From a virus, in the IMG/VR virus record IMGVR_UViG_3300037247_000448, positions 1-46,294 of that record: a stretch of 46,294 bases of DNA; one strand, 5' to 3'. Numbering within the stretch: the stretch's first letter is position 1; the number at the start of each line of letters is the position of its first letter. Below the pieces are notes generated by a model that ran no database searches, had not been told where the DNA came from, and saw only the letters and a list, made by a program, of their open reading frames with translations. Position numbers and translations under genes: made by a program. Shown one piece after another: positions 1 through 9,580 of this stretch.

Positions 1-138
1 AATGCGAATCCCGCCAGAGTAATCTCTTATCCCGGCAGTTGAGGAACCACTTGAAAAGTCTATTGTTGGGGTGTTGTCACCCGCAACGCCCGATGCGCAG
101 TTAAAAAACTCTAAACTTTGACCGGTCTTAACTACAAT
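1..138. repeat. Left copy of the 138-bp end repeat
   Basis: Identical to 46157-46294 except base 127 (C here, T at 46283). It lies inside the coding frame of the fibre-like gene, which continues in frame through the join. This is best read as overlap of a circular assembly; a true direct terminal repeat is not excluded. The single difference could be population variation or an end-of-contig error. Confidence 0.95.
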
Positions 139-1041
139 GGTGTCGGTTAGAATGCAATCATAGGCGTGTCCCGCAAAATTCCCTGTTATATACCCAAATA
201 TAACATTCGTGTATAGAACGTGCTGTCCTGAAGCGTGAAGCAACCCCGAGACATTCATATTATGGATATGTGAACCAGTGAATTGCTGACCACCAAATGC
301 AAAAGCATTCTGATGGCCTATTCCTATCATCTCAAAGTTCTGATGTTCTGCGGCAAAATCATTGGCGGCATCATTGAAGGTGCTTCTGTTTGTGAAATAG
401 TATCTCTTGATACCCAAAGCATCAGAAAGAGTCCTGGCTGCAACCAACGTGGACACTGGATTTTTACCCGTGCCGTCCGTTCCGATAACGGTGTTCGTAT
501 TGCTTGCCGCCGAATCAATATAAATACCCAACCCTCGTGGGCCGATATAGATTAGCGTATCAAAATAAGCGAGAGTAGCCTCTTGCGCCACCCAATCATC
601 ATGGTTTTGAAGGGTGTCGAGAATATCAGCCAACTCATTAAACGTGGTTATTACTGCTTTATCTACTCCCATAATCACATGGGATTGATTGCCGAATAAA
701 TCTATGTTGTTATCCGCATCAGACGCAATCGTAACCGCAAGACTAAATATACCGATTGAGGCCGCACCGTTTATATCTTCCCATTGGTCGAAAAATGTAA
801 TAATATCACCATTGAGAACACATTGAGCATCGGCACTTTCAAACCATGCGTCGAATAATTCTGTTCCGGCAGAATCCGTGACAACTATCCGTATAGAATC
901 CGGTATAATCATCTCACGTCCAAGTGTGTCCGAAACATTTCCTCCGACTACAATATATTGAGCCTCGGTGACTATAAAAGTGCTACTCAATGCCGGAATA
1001 CTTAACGCCAGAAGAACCATTATTGTTAATAAGTATTTCAT
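1..1041 (-). CDS. Exported fibre/spike-like protein, residues 1-347 (gene continues at 46156 across the join)
   Basis: ATG at 1041-1039 overlaps the TGA of the upstream gene (ATGA), implying coupling. The frame is open to base 1, and base 1 is equivalent to 46157, where the frame runs on to the stop at 44345. Joined length is 950 residues. The start MKYLLTIMVLLALSIPALSS is a good Sec signal peptide. Residues about 170-340 are rich in short Gly/Asn/Ile/Phe strands (for example GSHIHNMNVSG, IFGYITGNF), consistent with a right-handed beta-helix of the tailspike or pectate-lyase type. That fold is inferred, not demonstrated. Context is the distal end of the late operon, just before lysis genes, where fibre genes often sit. 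A signal peptide is unusual for a virion fibre, so a surface-exported protein is the main alternative. Confidence 0.8.
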   Translation of the reverse strand, partial: MKYLLTIMVLLALSIPALSSTFIVTEAQYIVVGGNVSDTLGREMIIPDSIRIVVTDSAGTELFDAWFESADAQCVLNGDIITFFDQWEDINGAASIGIFSLAVTIASDADNNIDLFGNQSHVIMGVDKAVITTFNELADILDTLQNHDDWVAQEATLAYFDTLIYIGPRGLGIYIDSAASNTNTVIGTDGTGKNPVSTLVAARTLSDALGIKRYYFTNRSTFNDAANDFAAEHQNFEMIGIGHQNAFAFGGQQFTGSHIHNMNVSGLLHASGQHVLYTNVIFGYITGNFAGHAYDCILTDTIVVKTGQSLEFFNCASGVAGDNTPTIDFSSGSSTAGIRDYSGGIRI

Positions 1042-1844
1042 TTATTTTCCCCCTCTTTTATTCTTCTAACATAGGAAGTATTCCCTTCAGGCGGTTCTCC
1101 CGTCGTATAATAAACTAATAGACTTGGCACTCTTGCTATTACTATGGTATACTCATTAGAAGCAAACACTATAGTTCCCGATGAACTTTGCCTCGAAGAA
1201 ACCAGTATTAAACCCTCGTCAAGCGTATCCGCTACCGTTGCCCCCGATATGCGATACGTTAAAATGTCAAATTGAGAAATACCGCCATTCCAAAAAACGA
1301 CCGAATCGCCAAGGGCATAAAAATGTGTTGTATCTGTCGTCGGCTGATCTTCGGCATTGGCTACATAGTCACCACCGTTTGATGCCCAATCGAGAGGTGA
1401 ATTTGGTTCTGACCCACCCGATCCCGTAGCGGATGCCGAATCCCATGTGGCACCACCTGTTGCCGAACCATTCGCCGTGCCCTCATCCCATAGTTGGGTT
1501 ATTTTATGTATGGTTGAAAAAATAGAGTCGTTAGCATTTAACCCATTTACCGCAGTCGCTACAATCTTGAATAATGCCGAATCCCACGTTGCTTCACCGA
1601 CGGCATCCATTGAATCACGTAATGTCGGGAATTTATATAAGATGACCTGATACCTTGAGTTTAATACGACCATCCCAAAATCATCCAACACGTTTCCGCC
1701 ATAGTTATTTTGGGCACTACTGCTAAAACTATACAGTCTTGCTGATTCACCAAGACTGTCAGATATGGTAAAACTACCCGCCCACGCAGTTCCTACGGAT
1801 GCGTAGCACGAGGCTATGAGGAGTATGGCTAATATGATTCGCAT
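1038..1844 (-). CDS. Exported DNRLRE/CBM96-like beta-sandwich protein
   Basis: 268 residues. MRIILAILLIASCYASVGTAWA is a Sec signal with an AWA-type cleavage site. The rest resembles DNRLRE/CBM96-type sandwiches: an early ARLYSFSS...NYGG stretch, then RYQVILYKFPTL, then TQLWDEGTANGSATGGATWDS followed by WASNGGDYV, matching the W-x-E-G...TW...GGD pattern of that family. Such domains bind carbohydrate or sit in surface proteins. It lies between a small membrane protein and the fibre-like gene, overlapping both by a few bases. Function inferred: adhesin or accessory fibre, or a protein exported to the host surface. Confidence 0.7.
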   Translation of the reverse strand: MRIILAILLIASCYASVGTAWAGSFTISDSLGESARLYSFSSSAQNNYGGNVLDDFGMVVLNSRYQVILYKFPTLRDSMDAVGEATWDSALFKIVATAVNGLNANDSIFSTIHKITQLWDEGTANGSATGGATWDSASATGSGGSEPNSPLDWASNGGDYVANAEDQPTTDTTHFYALGDSVVFWNGGISQFDILTYRISGATVADTLDEGLILVSSRQSSSGTIVFASNEYTIVIARVPSLLVYYTTGEPPEGNTSYVRRIKEGENK

Positions 1845-2155
1845 AATCTCCTCGTGGGGAATTTGAATACACCCAAATTGGGTAAGTTCTTACCCATATT
1901 GGGTAATGTAAATTTATAAACAGGCCAACGCTCAAGCTCGCCGCTGAAAATCTCCGGTAACGCAAATATCATCACCGTCATTACTATCATACCACCAAGC
2001 ACAAATGTGTCTGCAAACTCCCAATCTTTGCTACCACCGACCGTTTCACGTTCGCCCCACTCATGGGGTGGCTCGTATGGCACGTTGGGTTTATAGGCGT
2101 GGGCCGTTAGGCACAGGCCTATGATTATTAGAAATGCTATAACAATGTGTTTCAT
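1829..2155 (-). CDS. Small exported or membrane protein
   Basis: 108 residues with a signal peptide (MKHIVIAFLIIIGLCLTAHA, then YKPNVPYEPP) and one further hydrophobic segment (about residues 50-66, FVLGGMIVMTVMIFALP). The start overlaps the upstream stop as ATGA. Not recognised; the topology would suit a spanin- or holin-accessory-like role, but no motif supports that. The C-terminal tail overlaps the start of the DNRLRE-like gene. Confidence 0.65.
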   Translation of the reverse strand: MKHIVIAFLIIIGLCLTAHAYKPNVPYEPPHEWGERETVGGSKDWEFADTFVLGGMIVMTVMIFALPEIFSGELERWPVYKFTLPNMGKNLPNLGVFKFPTRRLCESY

Positions 2156-2343
2156 TCGAGTCCCAGCACCTTATCGAGTTTGCGCTCCATACGCAGGAGT
2201 GTGCTCTCTATGGAATCAATCTTGGTTGTATTTTCCCGAACCTGTCCCGCAACAGCAAGCTGGCTAACGCCGAACCCGATGCTAAGAGACAGCAATACGA
2301 GCAATACTCTGATTATCCATTCTTTGCCATTTTGATTCGCCAT
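2152..2343 (-). CDS. Small membrane protein with C-terminal coiled coil
   Basis: 63 residues from ATG at 2343, chosen because AAGGA sits 6-7 bases upstream; the open frame extends further upstream but overlaps the preceding gene. One transmembrane helix (about residues 9-28, IIRVLLVLLSLSIGFGVSQL) is followed by a heptad-like helix (RENTTKIDSIESTLLRMERKLDKVL). Possible spanin or virion membrane anchor; function unknown. Confidence 0.65.
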   Translation of the reverse strand: MANQNGKEWIIRVLLVLLSLSIGFGVSQLAVAGQVRENTTKIDSIESTLLRMERKLDKVLGLE

Positions 2344-2366
2344 TATGTTTTCCTTCGTATAAAGAG

Positions 2367-5300
2367 CTAAGGTCGTAACCCCTTTTTCTTTTGGAAATCC
2401 TTCTTCACGGGAAACCCCAAGCCAGATATAAAAGCATCCATCGGATCCTTCCAACCCTTAAATACACCAATATACTGTTGGGCAGGGATTGGTGTTACAG
2501 ATTCGGCAACATAACCTATTTGCTTCAGATATTTCAACCCCGGAGAATCCTTTTCTTTGTATATTGAAGGCCCGCCCGGATACCTACGGTTGAAGATGCT
2601 CGACACGATCATTCTCGGTATCGGGTTAACCTTCCCCGATAGCGTCCTGAGCGGCTTACCCTCTAAAATGTCTTCAACATATCTAAATGGTTCCATGAAC
2701 TGCTTACCAACCTGTATCCATCGTGGTTTTCCGTCGTCACCCTCGTAGGGCATTTCAAGTTGAAATCTATGCCCCGATGCATTTTGTGGCATGAAGTGTC
2801 CCTTGGTAGGATCACCCGCTTTCCATGCGGTGAATACATAATTAAGAGCGTTGGCACCGCCGTAGTTGTATGTTATAGCTCTTCGCCAGTAAGCACGATA
2901 CAATTCCCCGCTCAGTCTTTCGGTTGTCCCCCTTTTGCCTGCTCTAAACATACCCTTAAATACCCGCACCTGTGATCGTGTCCAGTCGGGGGCCAGTAGT
3001 GATCTTTGCCAAACCCATTGTCCCTTCGTGCTTGTTCCGAGGGCTTCCCAGTCAAGACCGCCAAAAGCGTCGTTTACGAATGTAGATACAACTCGATCAA
3101 TTTCTGCGGGTTTCAAGTGTGAGTATTTTTTATTAGTCAAGGCATCACGAGTAAGCCTATCAAACGCTTCAATCTTATGTCCAGCATGAACATTATCCCA
3201 TAAAATCTTATCGTTCTTCTCAATGATTTTCCCAACAGTTGCACGCAGTCCCTTACCGACAAAGGTGGGAACCTTTTCAAACCTTAATGATTGACGGGCT
3301 ACGTCTGGCGTGCCTGCAAGTTGTAAACCAGATCGTTTTGCCCTAACGATCAGCTCTTCATTACCAACCAACTTTGCCGTTCCCCTTACAAATGCCCATG
3401 GAGACTGACCGGTGGCTATGGCGGATTCACTAAGAGCATGATAGTGGAAAAGCGATACGGTAAGTATGGATTTCTTGGCAGCTCGATCAAGGGCGGTATA
3501 GCCATTAAATACTCGCTGGCCCCATTTTCCACGGGGCATCCAACCTTGCCCGAATGCAACATCAATGGAACCGGCTATGTCAGGATGAACCCTTACGCCA
3601 GTCTGAAATATTGCACCCTTACCCTCTTTACCACGCCAACGATACTGGCGTAGGGAGGGATGGTCGTAAGAAACATAATCAGAAGGGGCAGACCCGCCGG
3701 GTTGAATTAAAAGCCTACCGTCTTCAGCTTGGGCAATCTTGAGATTATCAAGAAATCGCTTATTGGCAATAGCTCTATGCACCGACCTCGACCAAATCTC
3801 CATGAGTTCACCCGGATCTTTAGTCTTGGCCTTTAATCCCATACGTTCACCTTCGACGATTGACGGGATTTTCCGTTGCTTGGCAAACGGGGTTTTGCCT
3901 GATATATACTTACCTGAAAACATTGTTCGCTTGGGCGATTTAGTTTCCCATACGTGATTAATATAATTTTCAACAGCAGAAGTAATTACGTCGGCATCGT
4001 TGGCAACCTTAAATCCCTCATCGTAGAAACGCTTGACTTCATTTCGGACACCTTTTTCTATCTCGCTCAAACCACTTGCCAATTTGGGATCTTCGATGGC
4101 ATGAGTAATTGCTTCTCGGCGCTTAGGATCGGTTACAACTCGATGGATTTCCTTTTTGGCAAACCCCACTCGAACATCGGCCTCTGCAATATCACCACGT
4201 CTAACAGCATTGAGATCCCTAACGGCCTTAGTTTCTGGTGCAGTTTTAAGATCGAGCGCCTTGAGTGCTCTATTGGTAGCCGCTCGAACTTCCTCTACGG
4301 GAACATATACACGTCCGGCTTCACCTACCAGCAATGCCTGTTTTTGTTGTCCAATACGTCGAATCTCGGCATCAATAGCCTTTTGCTTTGTGGGCAATGC
4401 AGTTTCTTTTTGCTTAAACAGATCAGCAGATATATCATCAAGGGCAGCGATACCAGCATCCTGCTCGGCGGTAAGCTTGCCGACCGTCTTCTTTGACACC
4501 GTGGGCTTTGCAATGTCGGGGTAATCCTTCAGCACCTCGGCGGGGACGGGTTTGTTTTCGGAGAGGGCCTGTTTGATAACTTGCTTGTGAAAATCGCCCG
4601 CACCAACTCGATCTTCAAAAAACTTACCTTTAATCACATATCCGCTTTTGGGAAATTCCGTAAGTGTATCACCCGCTTTTTCTAATTTAGCATAGGCCTC
4701 TGGATGTGTTTGTCCGGTGTATATTTTCCCTTCTTTGCTAATAACCGCTGCTGATTTATCGGGTAGGGGATAAAACTCTTTTTTCGTCATCTCCCACGGC
4801 TCCTTAACGACCCTTGTTTTCACCGTAGGCTTCACGCTCGGTTTTGGTGAAACCTTCGGCTTAGTGGCAACTACGGGTTCACCCGTAGCCATCGGTTTTA
4901 ATTTAGATACACCAACGGCCACCTTTGCGCCCGTAGTAACCTTACCCGCTAAACGTGCCAGACCAGCACCACCGCCTACCGCCATAGCAAATGTGCCAGG
5001 TGCGGCAGTTGGATCTAATCCAATATTACGCCACGCTTCTTTTTCACGTCTTTTTACTTCGGGAGATTTTATTCCTTCGGGCATATGGCCATACACCCAA
5101 ACCTTAAACACTTCCGCAAGTGGAGCACCGATTTGTTTGGCTATTGAAGGTAATGCCGTATAACCCTCTGATGTAATCCTATCTAAAACTTCCTTACCAC
5201 CAAGACTTATTGTTTCGGGGTCAACCCACCGGCCAATACCTCGTGCGGCATTCCGCAATATAGCCATGACACCCGTCGGCTCTTCTGGCTCCAACGTGCC

Positions 5301-5465
5301 AACTTTCCTTTGTGTGATCGGCATAACGGCGGTGGTGGATGGTTGGGGAGTGGTTGCAAAAGTATCAGGAATGGTCGGTTGAGTTGTGGGCGTAACATTG
5401 GCTTGCCGGTTCGCCAGTATCCGGTTCTCTATAATCTTAGCTTCTATTTCTTCAAAGGTCGGCAT
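2367..5465 (-). CDS. Large internal virion / DNA-ejection-type protein
   Basis: 1032 residues, the largest uninterrupted frame. Residues about 1-75 and 185-225 are Pro/Thr/Lys-rich and low in complexity. A Gly/Ala-rich hydrophobic segment lies near 160-190. A short domain near 230-275 reads SAAVISKEGKIYTGQTHPEAY. The remainder is helical and charged. Size, composition and position downstream of the nozzle-like gene match the giant internal proteins of short-tailed phages, which enter the cell with the DNA. No lytic transglycosylase motif was found. Start ATG overlaps the upstream stop by one base (TAATG). Functional assignment is by context. Confidence 0.7.
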   Translation of the reverse strand: MPTFEEIEAKIIENRILANRQANVTPTTQPTIPDTFATTPQPSTTAVMPITQRKVGTLEPEEPTGVMAILRNAARGIGRWVDPETISLGGKEVLDRITSEGYTALPSIAKQIGAPLAEVFKVWVYGHMPEGIKSPEVKRREKEAWRNIGLDPTAAPGTFAMAVGGGAGLARLAGKVTTGAKVAVGVSKLKPMATGEPVVATKPKVSPKPSVKPTVKTRVVKEPWEMTKKEFYPLPDKSAAVISKEGKIYTGQTHPEAYAKLEKAGDTLTEFPKSGYVIKGKFFEDRVGAGDFHKQVIKQALSENKPVPAEVLKDYPDIAKPTVSKKTVGKLTAEQDAGIAALDDISADLFKQKETALPTKQKAIDAEIRRIGQQKQALLVGEAGRVYVPVEEVRAATNRALKALDLKTAPETKAVRDLNAVRRGDIAEADVRVGFAKKEIHRVVTDPKRREAITHAIEDPKLASGLSEIEKGVRNEVKRFYDEGFKVANDADVITSAVENYINHVWETKSPKRTMFSGKYISGKTPFAKQRKIPSIVEGERMGLKAKTKDPGELMEIWSRSVHRAIANKRFLDNLKIAQAEDGRLLIQPGGSAPSDYVSYDHPSLRQYRWRGKEGKGAIFQTGVRVHPDIAGSIDVAFGQGWMPRGKWGQRVFNGYTALDRAAKKSILTVSLFHYHALSESAIATGQSPWAFVRGTAKLVGNEELIVRAKRSGLQLAGTPDVARQSLRFEKVPTFVGKGLRATVGKIIEKNDKILWDNVHAGHKIEAFDRLTRDALTNKKYSHLKPAEIDRVVSTFVNDAFGGLDWEALGTSTKGQWVWQRSLLAPDWTRSQVRVFKGMFRAGKRGTTERLSGELYRAYWRRAITYNYGGANALNYVFTAWKAGDPTKGHFMPQNASGHRFQLEMPYEGDDGKPRWIQVGKQFMEPFRYVEDILEGKPLRTLSGKVNPIPRMIVSSIFNRRYPGGPSIYKEKDSPGLKYLKQIGYVAESVTPIPAQQYIGVFKGWKDPMDAFISGLGFPVKKDFQKKKGLRP

Positions 5466-6367
5466 TATTGTAGTGCTTGTTGTATTTCTTCCTCTGAATA
5501 TTTTGATCTAAGTTTTTCCATAGCCCCCAGATCAACATCGAACTCCGTTACCACGGGACGCCTACCCATAAATCTGTTAATTTTCACTTGCTCAAACTTA
5601 TACAAATTCCAATCCTTATCACTCCAACTTTCGGGCTTGAGCCTATATCCAATAGAGAATCGTCCAGTTTCATTTAATAATTCAGCCGTTTGGGGATATG
5701 CCACGGCATTTCTTAAAACGTGAGCACGAACATCCTTATCCCACTTTATCTGATCGGTTTTAATTTGCTTTCTTTGTTTTTTGGCCTCAGCTTGAGCCTT
5801 CTTATCGCTCCCGTAAGTTTTGTCCAGTGATTGATATTCCAGTTCTTCTAATGGATTGCGATTAGGATTAAGGCTTAACGCTGCCCACTTCTGTCGCTCG
5901 GTTTGTGCTTTCGGTGCCTTCGGTGCAATCCCTAACTTCTTTAATACTGCCATTCCCGCTATATCAGAGGGAACACCCGCACCCACAAGATCCTCACCAA
6001 ATGCTCCGGCCTGCACCGTGGCGGGCGCAGTTCGCCCTGTAATATCAAAGGCTTTCTGCCGCTGGATATTCACATCAGGGATTTCGGGAGCGAAAGGGGA
6101 ATCGCCGCCGAGGATTTTCAGGAACGATTGTGCCCGTTGTTGCGATTGCTGTTCAATATTGAATCTATCGAGTGCTCGCTGGCGATCTTCTTGACCTTGT
6201 TCAAAACGGACATCGGTTCGCTTTCGTTGTCTATCTACCCACTCACGATTCTTTCTCTCGATTTCTCTTTGCTCCGCAAGCTGTTTCTGGTCGAAATACT
6301 GCCCCAGACCTTGTCCTGCACGTCGGAGTAGTATTGCCGCTACTTGCCTACCCGTTAGATTCGGCAT
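5465..6367 (-). CDS. Putative internal virion protein
   Basis: 300 residues; the first 100 form a Gln/Arg/Glu-rich helix or coiled coil (QKQLAEQREIERKNREWVDRQ). No catalytic motif. Packed two bases after a Gln/Met-rich protein and one base overlapping the 1032-residue protein, forming a trio typical of podovirus ejection proteins. Exact role not recognised. Confidence 0.65.
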   Translation of the reverse strand: MPNLTGRQVAAILLRRAGQGLGQYFDQKQLAEQREIERKNREWVDRQRKRTDVRFEQGQEDRQRALDRFNIEQQSQQRAQSFLKILGGDSPFAPEIPDVNIQRQKAFDITGRTAPATVQAGAFGEDLVGAGVPSDIAGMAVLKKLGIAPKAPKAQTERQKWAALSLNPNRNPLEELEYQSLDKTYGSDKKAQAEAKKQRKQIKTDQIKWDKDVRAHVLRNAVAYPQTAELLNETGRFSIGYRLKPESWSDKDWNLYKFEQVKINRFMGRRPVVTEFDVDLGAMEKLRSKYSEEEIQQALQ

Positions 6368-6368
6368 C

Positions 6369-6923
6369 TTATGTTCCCAGCCAGCGGTTTATGGCATTCG
6401 CCCAACCTAACTGTTGCTGTTGATTCTGTCCCCACACATTACCCATCTGACCCATACCCTGGCTCATCATCCCAAACCGAGACAATAGATCCTGAATGTT
6501 GATGTCGGTCTGGGCACCCGTCATTTGCTGTCCCTGTTGACCCAATAGATTTCCCATAGCAGACGCAGCAGCCCCACTACCCGCAAGACGTGGGCTGAAC
6601 GATGATTTTAGGGCATCTTGTTGCATGGCGAACTGTGGTGCCATTTGTTGTTTCACCCGACCACCCATCATGTTCAGGGCAGCGGGGTCGAGACCCATGT
6701 TGCCCGACATGGCATTCTGTAGAGATTGCATATATCCGGGCGTAATCTGTTGACCGAATGCCTGAGCACCGCCCATTGCCGACGTAAGCGGCCCTTGCAT
6801 AGCCCACCATTCGGGGCGTCCCCAACTGGAAGGGCGATCACTGCCACCGCTACCCCCCATCACGTCTCCACCGGCCTGAAGTGCCGATGAAACTATCTGT
6901 GCTATTGCTGCCCAATTTGGCAT
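6369..6923 (-). CDS. Gln/Met/Gly-rich putative internal virion protein
   Basis: 184 residues, very rich in Met, Gln, Gly and Ala (MGGAQAFGQQITPG, GQQGQQMTGAQTD, GQNQQQQLGW). Such composition is common in phage internal or ejection proteins that must unfold. An 82-residue frame inside it (6577-6825) is a shadow. Probably the first of three internal proteins. Confidence 0.65.
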   Translation of the reverse strand: MPNWAAIAQIVSSALQAGGDVMGGSGGSDRPSSWGRPEWWAMQGPLTSAMGGAQAFGQQITPGYMQSLQNAMSGNMGLDPAALNMMGGRVKQQMAPQFAMQQDALKSSFSPRLAGSGAAASAMGNLLGQQGQQMTGAQTDINIQDLLSRFGMMSQGMGQMGNVWGQNQQQQLGWANAINRWLGT

Positions 6924-6926
6924 AAT

Positions 6927-7499
6927 TTATCCCCCTAATACAATCCAAAAAGCCTCTCCCGAATCAGAGGAGCTTGAGGATACGATTGTAAATTGATATT
7001 TCTCTGTTACGTCAACCGAATAAGCATTTGCCCCAACTTTCGTTGCTATCGACCACTGATCGTCTGACGTATGACCCGTTGTGGCGGCAAATATAATTGT
7101 TACACCATCTTGAAGATTTTGAGCGGAACCCGTAATAGATACCGTTGTAGTGAAATCCCCAGAATCTTTTTTCCACTTGAAAGTATCGGGAGTCCCCGTG
7201 CCATCAATTTGAACAGTGAAGGTTGCATCAAGGGCACCCGTATAAGAACCACCGGATGTAGCGTCATCAAGACCGGAACCACTAAAAACCACATCACCAA
7301 TAGACGGGTTACTTTTTGAACCTATTCCCTGAACGAATGGCTTGAAATTTTCAAAGGCAATCGGTAGTCTTACCACTGCCTTACCGCCAGCTAATTTTAC
7401 CCTACCAGATTTCAATAGAGTATTCTTGCCATCGTCGTTCTCTAAGAATAGTTTTTTAAGCTGACCTATCGTGGTCGGATCAAGACTTGTCTTTGCCAT
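6927..7499 (-). CDS. Putative virion protein (beta-rich)
   Basis: 190 residues starting MAKTSLDPTT. ATG at 7499 was chosen over an upstream in-frame ATG because GAGAAG sits 4 bases before it and the stop of the nozzle-like gene shares one base (TAATG). It carries Gly/Thr/Ser-rich beta segments (GTPDTFKWKKDSGDFTTTVSITG). Not recognised; location among tail genes suggests a structural role. Confidence 0.65.
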   Translation of the reverse strand: MAKTSLDPTTIGQLKKLFLENDDGKNTLLKSGRVKLAGGKAVVRLPIAFENFKPFVQGIGSKSNPSIGDVVFSGSGLDDATSGGSYTGALDATFTVQIDGTGTPDTFKWKKDSGDFTTTVSITGSAQNLQDGVTIIFAATTGHTSDDQWSIATKVGANAYSVDVTEKYQFTIVSSSSSDSGEAFWIVLGG

Positions 7500-9580
7500 T
7501 ATCTTCTCGGTGTCCCCCGTGGTTGCCAAAACAACCGAGCCTGCATTAAGGCAAATTGTCTCATATACTGATTACCAATAAAACGCAAACTGGCTCGTCT
7601 GCCGTTGGAACCATTGCTTATCCTGAACCTAACCCGATTCTGGGGATTATCTGTATCGTAGGTTATTGTTTGCTGCCAGACAGCATCCAAGTCTTCGCCG
7701 TCATCAATTATAAGCTCCAGCTGACCAATGGCACCGTTGAAAGACCTATCACTCAAGTATTCAAAGTAAAGTTCAATCTCCTTAAAAGACTTCTTTTGAT
7801 CGGGTAGACCGCAATCCGTGTTGAGTGTTCTAATCTCAAGATCACCATGTTGCGAAAGATCATCATGGTAGGCACTTCCGAAAACCTCAATTCCATTACC
7901 GTTCCAGAATGTCAAATTGTCAAGGGGACGATTGGGTCGCTCTGGGATCTTGGCCTGTATGTTATCCCACCTTACCCATACACCCGTAGGTATATGATAA
8001 GCAAGGGCAACAATTTTCCACGGTTCATCCGGTGGTTCCCATCCCTCCGGTGGCGGAATTTCCGGGTCTTCCGGCAAATCTGGATCTTCAGGATCGCCGG
8101 GTTGACGAGGTTCGTAGGCATCGGGTGGCTCGGCATCATCAAAGGGTGGTTCGGGGGGATCATCTCCACCACCGTCCTCATCGAAAGTTGGTATCGGTAA
8201 CTCTCCCCACTGGCGAGGATAGGTAACACCGGCATTATCGTATAACCACAGAACGTAATAATCCTTAAAAAGAGAAGACCAGTATTTCGTTGACTTGGGA
8301 AGTTTTATGGTTTTGGATATTTCGGTAAATCCTCCGCCCTCATATTTTACAATACGTCTTTGACTATCCATGAAGATCATACGGTTTTCGTCTAAAGCCT
8401 GAATCGTTTTGGGATACTTGGTGCCATGTATATTGGACATTTGCCGATAATCAAAATTACCTATGTTAGTTCCCCAGAAAGCATATATCTTGTTTTTCTT
8501 GAAAATAACAAGCCTATCTCCGAGAGATTGCAGGGCAATTAAATAGTCGGGATCACCTATGGGAATAGCGTTGATTTCAGGCCAGTTCTCATAATCAAAT
8601 TGTGGGGTGTAACGTAAAACCGAACTTTCTTCGGTAAACCCCCACATGATACCGTTGTTGATTGCGACAAAAGCAAGGTCTTGCGGGGGCAAACCATCCC
8701 CCTCTGGCATGACCTCGTGGGTTACGAGCGTATCGTCAATTACATTGTCGTCATACTCCGTATCTGCCCCGTTCAAAACGTCAACAAGATAAAATACGGG
8801 AAAGTTATCAGGGTCATTTGGGGATGCGTCGTTCTTGGTTCTATATAAATATTTGTGCTTACCTTTGCAAATGGGCAAAGGATTATCGTTTGCGGGAGTA
8901 TCGGTATCATGTCCCAATTCAACGTATTGATCTGGATTTCCGCCGTGAGGCCATGTAACATGATAGGCATCCTCGAAAGGTCGGGGGGCACTGCGGTGGC
9001 CGTTTTCGTCGGTTAGAATAAGTTGGTAGCGGTAGTCTCCGATTACGGGTAGGGCACCCCCGGTGACCTTGACATTGTAATTGAAATCCAACGGAGTTTG
9101 AAACCCCATTTCCTTAACGGAGATGTTACTGGAATTTTGTTCGAGCACCGTTGGGAATATTCCACCGATGAAATATACTTTATTTTCGTTAAAAATTGCA
9201 TACTTGGAGTTTACCGGATAATCCAGTGGAAACATCCTGCTTCGTTTATTGAGATCCCTGTTAATTTCATAGGCTTGGTTATACGCCAGCAATAAAAAAG
9301 GCCATATATCATTGTCGTAACCCCTAAAACGAAACAACCAGATTGGATTGAAATTAACATTCGGTAAGCCAAACCCGTCGATTGAGTCAGATTCGTCGGC
9401 GTAATTTGCCGACAGCGGTCTTATTATCGTGGGATGCCGCAACGTAATTCCACCAACGGGAGCGTCGGCAAAATCAACATCTTTGCAAACACGCAATCCT
9501 CCCTGTGGGGCAGTATCGTTTGCCAATCCATCTATAAGCCCACCCGCAAAGGTCGGGAATAAGAAGTCGGTGCGAGGCAC
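7499..9580 (-). CDS. Tail nozzle-like protein (T7 gp12-like), putative
   Basis: 693 residues. The start reads MPRTDFLFPTFAGGLIDGLA and is followed by many repeated beta segments (RYQLILTDENGHRSAP, DRLVIFKKNKIYAFWG, NRMIFMDSQRRIVKY) as in beta-propeller nozzle proteins of short-tailed phages. Residues about 465-520 form an acidic proline-rich linker (DDPPEPPFDDAEPPDAYEP) that divides the protein. Downstream of two connector-like genes, which is where podovirus nozzle genes lie. Assignment rests on layout and texture. Confidence 0.65.
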   Translation of the reverse strand: MPRTDFLFPTFAGGLIDGLANDTAPQGGLRVCKDVDFADAPVGGITLRHPTIIRPLSANYADESDSIDGFGLPNVNFNPIWLFRFRGYDNDIWPFLLLAYNQAYEINRDLNKRSRMFPLDYPVNSKYAIFNENKVYFIGGIFPTVLEQNSSNISVKEMGFQTPLDFNYNVKVTGGALPVIGDYRYQLILTDENGHRSAPRPFEDAYHVTWPHGGNPDQYVELGHDTDTPANDNPLPICKGKHKYLYRTKNDASPNDPDNFPVFYLVDVLNGADTEYDDNVIDDTLVTHEVMPEGDGLPPQDLAFVAINNGIMWGFTEESSVLRYTPQFDYENWPEINAIPIGDPDYLIALQSLGDRLVIFKKNKIYAFWGTNIGNFDYRQMSNIHGTKYPKTIQALDENRMIFMDSQRRIVKYEGGGFTEISKTIKLPKSTKYWSSLFKDYYVLWLYDNAGVTYPRQWGELPIPTFDEDGGGDDPPEPPFDDAEPPDAYEPRQPGDPEDPDLPEDPEIPPPEGWEPPDEPWKIVALAYHIPTGVWVRWDNIQAKIPERPNRPLDNLTFWNGNGIEVFGSAYHDDLSQHGDLEIRTLNTDCGLPDQKKSFKEIELYFEYLSDRSFNGAIGQLELIIDDGEDLDAVWQQTITYDTDNPQNRVRFRISNGSNGRRASLRFIGNQYMRQFALMQARLFWQPRGTPRR

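Noticed and set aside
3954-4496. 180-residue rightward frame inside the large internal virion protein gene
   Set aside because: Antisense to a well-supported late gene, no SD, Ser/Cys-rich composition typical of a reverse-complement shadow.
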